The notes under the pieces were generated by a model that saw only the letters and a program-made list of their open reading frames with translations, made no database searches and was not told the origin of the DNA. Made by a program: the position numbers and the translations under genes. Source: Hyphomicrobiaceae bacterium UBA2767 (GTDB lineage Bacteria; Pseudomonadota; Alphaproteobacteria; Rhizobiales; Methyloligellaceae). From it: DNA of 17,506 bases. Shown here one piece after another: positions 7,686-13,195 of the stretch; the first letter of the stretch is position 1, and every line of letters starts with the position of its first letter. The stretch covers positions 1-17,506 of the forward strand of contig DEIT01000002.1 in the NCBI GenBank assembly GCA_002352635.1, written 5' to 3'.

Positions 7686-8150
7686 TCAGTTCGGCAATAC
7701 ACCCGCACGTTTCAGCATCGTCTCTGCTTCCGGCATCACCTTGCGGCACCCGTCTGTCAGGGTCGCAAAGTTCTTCTTCAGACAAAGAAAGATCAGGTCC
7801 GGAACCGGTGCTACGCCGATGCAGTATTGTGCGATATCGCTTTTGCACGACGTGTCGGAAGCGAGGCGATCGAGCGCCGTCCTGATATCCAGGAGCTGCT
7901 CAGCCCCGTCATACATGCTGTAAGCGCAATCGAATGACAGCTTGTTGGAATGCGAATAAAGACAGGCACCGAGACGTCCCTGTCCCGGTTTTACCTCTTT
8001 GCAGAACTGTTTGATTTCCTTGTCGCACCGCTGCAATACCATGCCCGGGATATTCCCTTTCCCCTGTGCAGACACCGGTGCCTGCGACGGGATCAACATG
8101 GCCAGAGAACCTGCGACAACTGCCGCGAACGCAACTACTGACTTCTTCAT
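7686..8150 (-). CDS. Exported cysteine-rich repeat protein, two GLG1-type repeats
   Basis: A 154-residue secreted protein. The signal peptide (1-28, ending APVSA-Q) follows a MKKS start. The mature part has two tandem repeats with four cysteines each: Cys42-50-63-75 and Cys102-110-123-135. Both have exactly the same spacing (8, 13 and 12 residues). The repeats share C-x3-I-x2-(F/Y)C, a CL after the third-cysteine position and a Leu-Ser/Thr before the fourth, as in the Golgi apparatus protein 1 (GLG1) cysteine-rich repeat family. Four disulfides in the periplasm are likely. No catalytic motif is seen and the function is unknown. The ATG at 8150 has AAAGGA with a 7-base spacer; an upstream extension to 8210 lacks family sense. 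It ends at a strong terminator and follows the four-cysteine protein gene on the same strand by 84 bases. Confidence 0.85.
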   Translation of the reverse strand: MKKSVVAFAAVVAGSLAMLIPSQAPVSAQGKGNIPGMVLQRCDKEIKQFCKEVKPGQGRLGACLYSHSNKLSFDCAYSMYDGAEQLLDIRTALDRLASDTSCKSDIAQYCIGVAPVPDLIFLCLKKNFATLTDGCRKVMPEAETMLKRAGVLPN

Positions 8151-8202
8151 AAATTCATCCTTTCTGGGGCACTCTCTGCTTAGATTGTCCCGTGGCTTCC
8201 AT

Positions 8203-8222
8203 AGGCACACAGTCTTGTGCCT
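8203..8222. repeat. Perfect 7-bp inverted repeat between two small-protein genes
   Basis: AGGCACA (8203-8209), a 6-base spacer and TGTGCCT (8216-8222) are exact reverse complements. They lie in the 84-base gap between the stop of the four-cysteine protein gene and the start of the cysteine-rich repeat gene (both minus strand). No T-tract follows on either strand, so a classical terminator is unlikely. It could be an mRNA hairpin or an operator; neither can be decided from sequence. Confidence 0.45.
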
Positions 8223-8234
8223 CGTTGGCTTGGC

Positions 8235-8639
8235 CTAGTTGGGCGCGCAATGCCCGAAGAAGGGAAAACCGGCCTCGACCGTACTGATCGCCCCAGTAAA
8301 GGTCCCGCTTTCCAGGGAAACGACTGCGCTCCATGTTTCTTCGTCCTGATGGCCATGCATGAAAATATGCTTGTCCGTTTTGATGAGGCCTTCAATGGCT
8401 TCCGATCTGCCTTTTTCCAGAAGCGTCAAAGACGCCATCTCTTTCTTCTTGATGTCCAGCGTCACGATTGGCGCCAGATTGATCTGTTGCGGTGTGATGC
8501 GCCTGCAGCTCTCATTCAATTTGCATTCCTGAACTTCGCTGATCGCGCACACGTAGTTGTTTGTCGCGGAAACCGCGCTTTGTGTCGAAAATTGCATGGC
8601 GGCAAGTACCCCTGCCGCAAGAATTACTGAAAATCGCAC
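8235..8639 (-). CDS. Small exported four-cysteine protein, function unknown
   Basis: A 134-residue protein with a clear signal peptide (1-25, SAVSA-T). The mature region begins with a cysteine cluster, CAISEVQEC and KLNESC (Cys31, Cys39, Cys45), followed by a mostly beta-like body and a fourth cysteine near the end (FFGHC, Cys131). I do not recognise a named domain. The WSAVVSLESGTFTGAIS segment suggests a small beta-barrel or sandwich. The start needs comment: an ATG at 8645 lies directly on the AGGAG sequence with no spacer, whereas GTG at 8639 has AGGAG 6 bases upstream, so 8639 is preferred (two residues shorter). The ribosome site overlaps the stop of the glycine-zipper gene (8649-8651), so the two are translationally coupled and share a transcript. 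Confidence 0.75.
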   Translation of the reverse strand: MRFSVILAAGVLAAMQFSTQSAVSATNNYVCAISEVQECKLNESCRRITPQQINLAPIVTLDIKKKEMASLTLLEKGRSEAIEGLIKTDKHIFMHGHQDEETWSAVVSLESGTFTGAISTVEAGFPFFGHCAPN

Positions 8640-8648
8640 GGTCATCTC

Positions 8649-9098
8649 CTATCTTGAAACCTGGTAGCCTTTGCCGCGAAGGCATGTCTCGGCTGCCCGC
8701 AAATAGGCATCATATCTGAGGTCCAGTTTTCTCTGTTTCTCGACACCGAAAATACCACCGATCAAACCGCCTGCTGCAGCACCCGCGCCAAGACCGACGA
8801 GAGCGCCCGTACCGCCCTTGGCGATAGCGCCAACGATTGTGCCGGTAGCACCGCCCACAAACAGGCCTTTTCTGGCACCTCGGTACCCTTTGGTTTCCTC
8901 TGGATAACCGCTGGGGTTGAATCCCGTTTGCACAACCGCCCAGTCGTGACATGCAAGCCGGTCGAGGTTTTCCTGTTCGACGCTTTGACCTTTCAGCGGA
9001 TAGGCGAAAAGTGCTCTTGCATTTGCTGTAGTGGGCGGTATGGCGAAGGCAAGAACAAGCGCGACTGCCGCAACTGACTTACGGCCAAAATGAACCAT
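8649..9098 (-). CDS. Exported glycine-zipper protein
   Basis: A 149-residue protein with a signal peptide (1-28, TANA-RA). A short conserved-looking mature N-terminus, FAYPLKGQSVEQENLD...CHDWAVVQTGF (31-60), resembles the start of other exported proteins in the YMGG-like glycine-zipper group. A long Gly/Ala-rich hydrophobic stretch follows (about 78-118), with repeated G-x3-G spacing (GGATGTIVGAIAKGG, GLGAGAAAGGLIGG). It could span or associate with a membrane, in the outer membrane or periplasm. Two cysteines, Cys50 and Cys139, flank the zipper. The ATG at 9098 has AGGGAG 6 bases upstream; an in-frame extension to 9176 is not needed. First gene of a three-gene minus-strand set of exported proteins. 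Biochemical role unknown. Confidence 0.8.
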   Translation of the reverse strand: MVHFGRKSVAAVALVLAFAIPPTTANARALFAYPLKGQSVEQENLDRLACHDWAVVQTGFNPSGYPEETKGYRGARKGLFVGGATGTIVGAIAKGGTGALVGLGAGAAAGGLIGGIFGVEKQRKLDLRYDAYLRAAETCLRGKGYQVSR

Positions 9099-9207
9099 TC
9101 GAATCTCCCTTGAAGGCGTATTGTGATTGAGACTTCCGGCAGTATTGCCGCGCATCGTCGCTAACATCAATCGCAAAATTCTCTGTTTTCATTACAAATT
9201 ACACGCG

Positions 9208-9225
9208 CGAACGCCGAGTCGTTCG
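9208..9225. promoter_or_regulatory. Inverted repeat in a divergent promoter region, candidate operator
   Basis: CGAACG (9208-9213), six bases, then CGTTCG (9220-9225) form a perfect dyad in the 195-base region between the divergently transcribed glycine-zipper gene (-) and the VOC gene (+). The symmetry and placement fit a dimeric regulator site. A second small dyad, CGGCA-GTAT-TGCCG, lies at 9137-9150 nearer the minus-strand gene. No convincing -35/-10 pair was found for either gene here. Confidence 0.35.
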
Positions 9226-9293
9226 TTTATGTTTTCCCGAACCGGTTGCCTAGTCTGTTTGGGTTCTTAGCTTTCGAAGCGAGAGACAACGAG

Positions 9294-9953
9294 ATGCCAT
9301 TCTGCCGATTGGACCATCTGGCGATAGCTGCCGCCACACTTGAACAAGGTGTCGCCTACCTGGAGGAACAACTAGGTGTCACGGTGCCGCAAGGCGGAAA
9401 ACACCCGCTGATGGGTACTCACAACCGGCTCATGCAACTGGGGCCGGACGCATTTCTTGAAATCATCGCTATTGACCCCGATGCGGACCAGCCGGCGCGC
9501 CCGCGCTGGTTTCATCTCGATGATCCGATTGTTCAGGCACTGATTGCGCAGCAACCCCGATTGCTCACCTGGGTCGTTCGCACTGATGACATCGAGGCAG
9601 CGACAAAAGCCTCACCCATCGCCGTTGGCGAGATAAAGGAGGGCAGACGCGGTGATCTGGTTTGGCAAATTACTGTTCCCAAGGACGGCTCCATGCCGGA
9701 GGACGGTCTCTTTCCAACCCTCATCCAGTGGCCGGACAGTCTGATGCCCAATGGCCCTGCCTCCAATATGGCCGATCTCGGCTGCACACTTGAAAGCTTG
9801 CACATTGCACACACTGACCCGGAACGCTTCGGCACAGCACTTGGCGCAATCGGTGCCGGTGGTCTCGCAGAGATCGATACGGCTTCTGAGGAAATCCCAC
9901 CGGGTTTGACGGCATGGATCACTTCGCCGAAAGGTAGGGTAGCGCTGCGCTAG
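9294..9953 (+). CDS. VOC superfamily glyoxalase-like protein
   Basis: A 219-residue cytoplasmic protein opening with the typical VOC beta strand RLDHLAIAAATLEQG (5-19) and the helix VAYLEEQLGV. These are followed by HPLMGTHNRLMQLGPDAFLEIIAID (37-61), where His8, His43 and Glu56 could be metal ligands. It resembles the Glyoxalase_3 type of domain, with a first paired beta-alpha-beta module followed by a degenerate second one. Members bind metal ions and small carbonyl or aromatic substrates, but the substrate here is unknown. The ATG at 9294 was chosen because homology-like sequence begins there; the open frame extends upstream to a TTG at 9246. The ribosome site is poor (GAGAGACAACGAG). Its stop overlaps the stop of the convergent HAD gene in a shared CTAG. 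Confidence 0.8.
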   Translation: MPFCRLDHLAIAAATLEQGVAYLEEQLGVTVPQGGKHPLMGTHNRLMQLGPDAFLEIIAIDPDADQPARPRWFHLDDPIVQALIAQQPRLLTWVVRTDDIEAATKASPIAVGEIKEGRRGDLVWQITVPKDGSMPEDGLFPTLIQWPDSLMPNGPASNMADLGCTLESLHIAHTDPERFGTALGAIGAGGLAEIDTASEEIPPGLTAWITSPKGRVALR

Positions 9954-10585
9954 CCATCCGCGAGGACGAATTCCACGAGCGGCTCAAGAGACTGGTGTTC
10001 GGCCTTGAGCGCGCTGATATCCTCCTCTGGTCTCGGGAGACTGGCATGGTTGTGCCAGAACACAGGCATGCCGAGCGCTCCCGATCCGTTCACATCGAAA
10101 GCCGAACCGGCGACGAACAGTGCCCGCTCTGGTTCCACGTCAAGCTCTTTGAGTGCTGCTCTGTATGGCCTCGGGTCGGGCTTGTATGCCCCCACCTGCT
10201 CAGCAATGACCACGACATCAAACTCGACACCAACTCTGGCAACTGCCCTCTGGCCAAGCGCTACAGAACAGTTGGTTACGACCGCCAGCGGCATGCGTCC
10301 CTTCAACCTGTTCAGTACGCCCGGCGTTTCCGGCCATGGCTGCAGTTCATCCCAGCGCGCAATAAGCTGGCGTCCGGTTTCCTCGTCAAACCCCTGCTCG
10401 CGCGCCGCCTGCACGACGAGGTCCTCGTATGGTTGGTAATCGCCGGTTGCATATGTCAGGCGCAAATAATGGTGGCGCCAGCGCTGACCTGCTTCCTCGT
10501 TGCCCGCGACGGCATTCCATAGTGTCCAGGAATCAATAAGTCCTGTGAGCAGATCGAAAATGACGGCGTCGTAGCGGGCGCGCAT
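9950..10585 (-). CDS. HAD-superfamily hydrolase, haloacid dehalogenase type II-like
   Basis: A 211-residue soluble HAD hydrolase related to L-2-haloacid dehalogenases. Motif I is FDLLTGLIDSWTLWN with nucleophile Asp11. The second Asp typical of phosphatases is absent (Leu13), as in dehalogenase-type members. Motif II is VVTNCS (102-107), motif III Lys135 in YKPDPRPY, and motif IV VAGSAFDVNGSGALGMPVFWHN (Asp164). The sequence at the active-site turn is LLTG rather than the YGT of characterised dehalogenases, so true dehalogenase activity is uncertain. Start choice is unclear: ATG at 10585 begins naturally before the first strand, while a GTG at 10615 adds ten residues; neither has a good ribosome site. 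It converges with the VOC gene and diverges from engB. Confidence 0.82.
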   Translation of the reverse strand: MRARYDAVIFDLLTGLIDSWTLWNAVAGNEEAGQRWRHHYLRLTYATGDYQPYEDLVVQAAREQGFDEETGRQLIARWDELQPWPETPGVLNRLKGRMPLAVVTNCSVALGQRAVARVGVEFDVVVIAEQVGAYKPDPRPYRAALKELDVEPERALFVAGSAFDVNGSGALGMPVFWHNHASLPRPEEDISALKAEHQSLEPLVEFVLADG

Positions 10586-10652
10586 TGACTTGGCTTTCAG
10601 CTTGGCGTGGTGCACTCATAGGCAAGCGCCATAACGCCGGTCATAGACGAGA

Positions 10653-11306
10653 ATGAACGACAACGCCAAATCGAACGAAATGGACGTCCTGCTCAAACAG
10701 GAGGCCGACCGCCTGTTCCGCCGCCCGTGCACTTTTCTAAAAGGTGTCGTGCGGGTTGCCGACCTGCCGGATGATAGTTTACCCGAGGTAGCCTTCGCCG
10801 GGCGTTCCAACGTCGGCAAGTCAAGCCTGCTCAATGCGCTCGTAGGGCAGAAGGCTCTTGCGCGCACGTCCAACACGCCGGGGCGTACCCGCGAGGTGAA
10901 CTATTTTCGGCTTGATGAACGTCTCTATCTGGTTGACTTGCCGGGCTATGGATATGCCCGTGCCTCCAAAAAAGAGGTGGCGGGCTGGAACCGGCTCATA
11001 CAGGACTATCTTAAAGGACGCGCCAGTCTGCGCCGGGTATTCCTGCTGATTGATGCCCGGCACGGGCTCAAGGAGTCGGACAAGCCTACCTTGGCGCTGA
11101 TGGACACGGCCGCCGTCTCCTACCAGGTGGTTCTTACCAAGGTGGACAAGGTGAAGGGTTCAGAGCTTGAAAAGGTCGTCGGGCGCACCTCAAAAGAACT
11201 CGCAAAACACCCAGCAGCCCACCCGGAATTGATCGCCACATCTGCGCGCAAGGGCGCAGGCCTTTCTGACCTGCGTGCGGCAATCCTAACCCTGATGAAC
11301 GACTAG
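10653..11306 (+). CDS. engB: Ribosome biogenesis GTPase EngB (YihA/YsxC)
   Basis: A 217-residue TRAFAC-class GTPase needed for assembly of the large ribosomal subunit. All G motifs are visible: the P-loop GRSNVGKSS (50-58), the switch I threonine in NTPGRT (74-79), DLPGYG (95-100), TKVD (162-165) and the G5 motif ATSARKGAG. The EVAFAGRSNVGKSSLLNAL and VDLPGYGYA stretches are hallmarks of this subfamily. The length is normal. The ATG at 10653 has only a weak purine-rich site (GACGAGA). It starts 67 bases from the divergent HAD gene, and argB follows after 54 bases, so engB probably opens the plus-strand run. Its usual alphaproteobacterial neighbour yidC is about 3 kb upstream here. Confidence 0.96.
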   Translation: MNDNAKSNEMDVLLKQEADRLFRRPCTFLKGVVRVADLPDDSLPEVAFAGRSNVGKSSLLNALVGQKALARTSNTPGRTREVNYFRLDERLYLVDLPGYGYARASKKEVAGWNRLIQDYLKGRASLRRVFLLIDARHGLKESDKPTLALMDTAAVSYQVVLTKVDKVKGSELEKVVGRTSKELAKHPAAHPELIATSARKGAGLSDLRAAILTLMND

Positions 11307-11313
11307 AGATTGT

Positions 11314-11343
11314 CCGCCTCGGCCAAGACGCTATAAGAGGCGG
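11314..11343 (+). promoter_or_regulatory. Stem-loop in the argB leader
   Basis: In the 54-base engB-argB gap, CCGCCTC (11314-11320) and GAGGCGG (11337-11343) are perfect complements with a 16-base loop. Overlapping it, CCTCG (11317-11321) could instead pair with CGAGG (11344-11348), which contains the only ribosome-site-like sequence before argB. The region also contains TTGTCC-16-TATAAG (11310-11337), a possible weak promoter. A regulatory role is inference. Confidence 0.3.
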
Positions 11344-11360
11344 CGAGGAATTGAAAATCT

Positions 11361-12287
11361 ATGCCGAAAGACGACAAGAAAAAGCTGAAGGACAAAGGAC
11401 AGGCCTCCGCCGAGGCCGCGATCCTGTCCAAGGCCCTGCCCTATATGCAGCGCTACGACCAAACAACAGTCGTGGTAAAGTATGGTGGCCATGCCATGGG
11501 CGATCCAGAGCTCGCAAAAGGTTTCGCCCGCGACATCGTGCTCCTGAAGCAATCCGGCGTGAATCCGGTGGTGGTCCATGGCGGCGGACCGCAAATCGGT
11601 CAGTTGCTCGAAAAGATGGGCATCAAGTCAGAATTTCAGGGTGGGTTGCGGGTCACCGACCGGGACACGATGGAAGTGGTGGAAATGGTGCTCGCTGGAT
11701 CCATCAACAAGCAGATCGTTGCCAACATCAACGCGCAAGGCGGCAAGGCTGTCGGCATCTCGGGAAAAGACGCAAACCTCATGGGCGTCCGCAAACTGAA
11801 GAAACAGGTCTCAAATCCGGATTCCAACATCATGAAGGTTGTTGACCTCGGATTTGTCGGCGAGCCAACTCGTGTCGATCCTGAAATAGTCGAGGTGATC
11901 ATTGGATCGGATTTGATTCCGGTCGTCGCGCCGCTTGGAGTGGGAGAAGACGGGCAAACTTACAATGTCAATGCCGACACCTTCGCCGGGGCAGTTGCCA
12001 CGGAACTGGGGGCAAGACGCTTGTTGCTCCTGACGGATGTCGAGGGCGTGCTCGACAAGCAAGGTGAGCTGATTCAGCGGCTCACCATCGAAGATGCCCA
12101 TGCGCTCATCAAGGACGGCACGATCTCGGATGGCATGATACCGAAAATCGAAAGCTGCATTTCGGTTGTGCAAAACGGTGTCGAGGCCGTGGTTATCATC
12201 AACGGACGCACGCCACATGCCGTGTTGCTCGAACTCTTCACCGAACATGGCGCTGGCACAATGCTCAGTGCCGCTCAGACTACTTAA
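11361..12287 (+). CDS. argB: Acetylglutamate kinase
   Basis: N-acetyl-L-glutamate kinase phosphorylates N-acetylglutamate, the second step of arginine synthesis, in the cytoplasm. Seen in the 308 residues: VVVKYGGHAMGD (37-48), VVHGGGPQIG (71-80), GGLRVTD (94-100), the YNVNAD nucleotide/substrate region (201-206), LLLTDVEGV and DGMIPKIESC. The N-terminal helix (about 16-31, ILSKALPYMQRY) and the C-terminal EHGAGTM (295-301) match the arginine-inhibited hexameric class rather than the short E. coli form. End-product inhibition by arginine is therefore likely (inference). A Lys/Asp-rich tail of about 13 residues precedes the helix. The start ATG at 11361 has GAGGAA 11-12 bases upstream, a long spacing. 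The nucleotidase gene begins 17 bases downstream. Confidence 0.96.
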   Translation: MPKDDKKKLKDKGQASAEAAILSKALPYMQRYDQTTVVVKYGGHAMGDPELAKGFARDIVLLKQSGVNPVVVHGGGPQIGQLLEKMGIKSEFQGGLRVTDRDTMEVVEMVLAGSINKQIVANINAQGGKAVGISGKDANLMGVRKLKKQVSNPDSNIMKVVDLGFVGEPTRVDPEIVEVIIGSDLIPVVAPLGVGEDGQTYNVNADTFAGAVATELGARRLLLLTDVEGVLDKQGELIQRLTIEDAHALIKDGTISDGMIPKIESCISVVQNGVEAVVIINGRTPHAVLLELFTEHGAGTMLSAAQTT

Positions 12288-12304
12288 CCACGGAAACCGA
12301 GCAC

Positions 12305-13027
12305 TTGGATCGTTTCGAAAAAACTCAGGCCTGGATATTCGATCTGGACAACACGCTCTATCCGGCGGAGTGCAATCTGTTCGCGCAAGTGGACCAACGC
12401 ATGGGAGAGTTCATTTCAGACTTTCTCGATCTTCCCTTCGATGAAGCCCGTAAGATCCAGAAATCCTATTATGCGGGTTACGGTACGACCCTCTCCGGTC
12501 TCATGGCTGAGCACGGATTGAAGCCAGAGCTGTTTTTAGACTATGTGCATGATATTGACGTCTCAATGGTCCCCCCAGCCCCAGAGCTTGGAGATGCAAT
12601 CGATCGCCTGCCAGGCGAAAAATACATCTTCACAAACGGCTCACGGCAGCATGCAGAGAATGTAGCGGGGCAACTCGGGATTCTCGACAGGTTCAACGAT
12701 GTATTCGACATCGGCGCAGCCGGCTTCGTTCCCAAGCCTGAGGCAGAGGCTTACGACAAATTTCTGCAGGCTCACAAAGTGACGGCGCGCGAGGCAGCCA
12801 TGTTTGAGGACATGCCGCACAATCTGGAAGCGCCACATGACCTGGGAATGGTGACCGTGCTGGTGCATTCAAGTTTTTACGACCATCCGATCCAGCATCA
12901 GATCAAGGAATGGAAATCGCCACCTGAGCATGTGCATCACATGACAGAAGACATAAAAGGATTTCTTGATGCGGTGCATGTCGTTCTCGGCACCGGAAAC
13001 GATTCGAATACTGCTCAAAAAAGTTAA
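12305..13027 (+). CDS. HAD pyrimidine 5'-nucleotidase
   Basis: A 240-residue HAD hydrolase of the pyrimidine 5'-nucleotidase type, expected to dephosphorylate UMP/CMP-like nucleotides. Motif I FDLDNTLYP (12-20) has Asp13 as nucleophile and Asp15 as acid/base. Motif II is FTNGS (109-113), motif III KPEAEAY (Lys144) and motif IV MFEDMPHNLEAPHDLGM (166-182), with the acidic ED pair. The helical cap sits between motifs I and II. Translation appears to start at TTG (12305): no ATG or GTG is in frame between the argB stop and motif I, and the next Met (33) would delete the catalytic motif. A weak GGAAA lies about 9 bases upstream. The 17-base gap suggests cotranscription with argB. The same gene commonly sits beside argB in Rhizobiales. 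Confidence 0.9.
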   Translation: MDRFEKTQAWIFDLDNTLYPAECNLFAQVDQRMGEFISDFLDLPFDEARKIQKSYYAGYGTTLSGLMAEHGLKPELFLDYVHDIDVSMVPPAPELGDAIDRLPGEKYIFTNGSRQHAENVAGQLGILDRFNDVFDIGAAGFVPKPEAEAYDKFLQAHKVTAREAAMFEDMPHNLEAPHDLGMVTVLVHSSFYDHPIQHQIKEWKSPPEHVHHMTEDIKGFLDAVHVVLGTGNDSNTAQKS

Positions 13028-13120
13028 CCACCGCATGCACTTCGCGGAGCCTGGCGTACCGTCAATGCGGGTGAGAAATTCTTCGCGAGGCCGATACGTG
13101 CCACACTTGCATTGCGGCCA

Positions 13121-13158
13121 CATTGACAAGCGCACCCTGCCACCGCAGAAAGTGCCGC
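13121..13158 (+). promoter_or_regulatory. Promoter-like 38-bp element, copy 1 (before the MscS gene)
   Basis: This element matches a second copy at 15749-15786 at 31 of 38 positions without gaps. It begins with CATTGACAAGC, so TTGACA (13123-13128) can act as a -35; 17 bases further is CAGAAA (13146-13151), a poor -10. It lies 75 bases before the GTG of the mechanosensitive channel gene, in a 168-base gap without any supported gene. The remainder of that gap (13028-13120) shows nothing I can identify. Confidence 0.5.
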
Positions 13159-13195
13159 GAATTGACCCGAAAACTGAAAGCTCTGGATAAGAAAC

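Noticed and set aside
7249..7848. Minus-strand open frame of 199 codons across the yidC end and the terminator.
   Set aside because: It crosses a strong minus-strand terminator and lies antisense to conserved yidC sequence.
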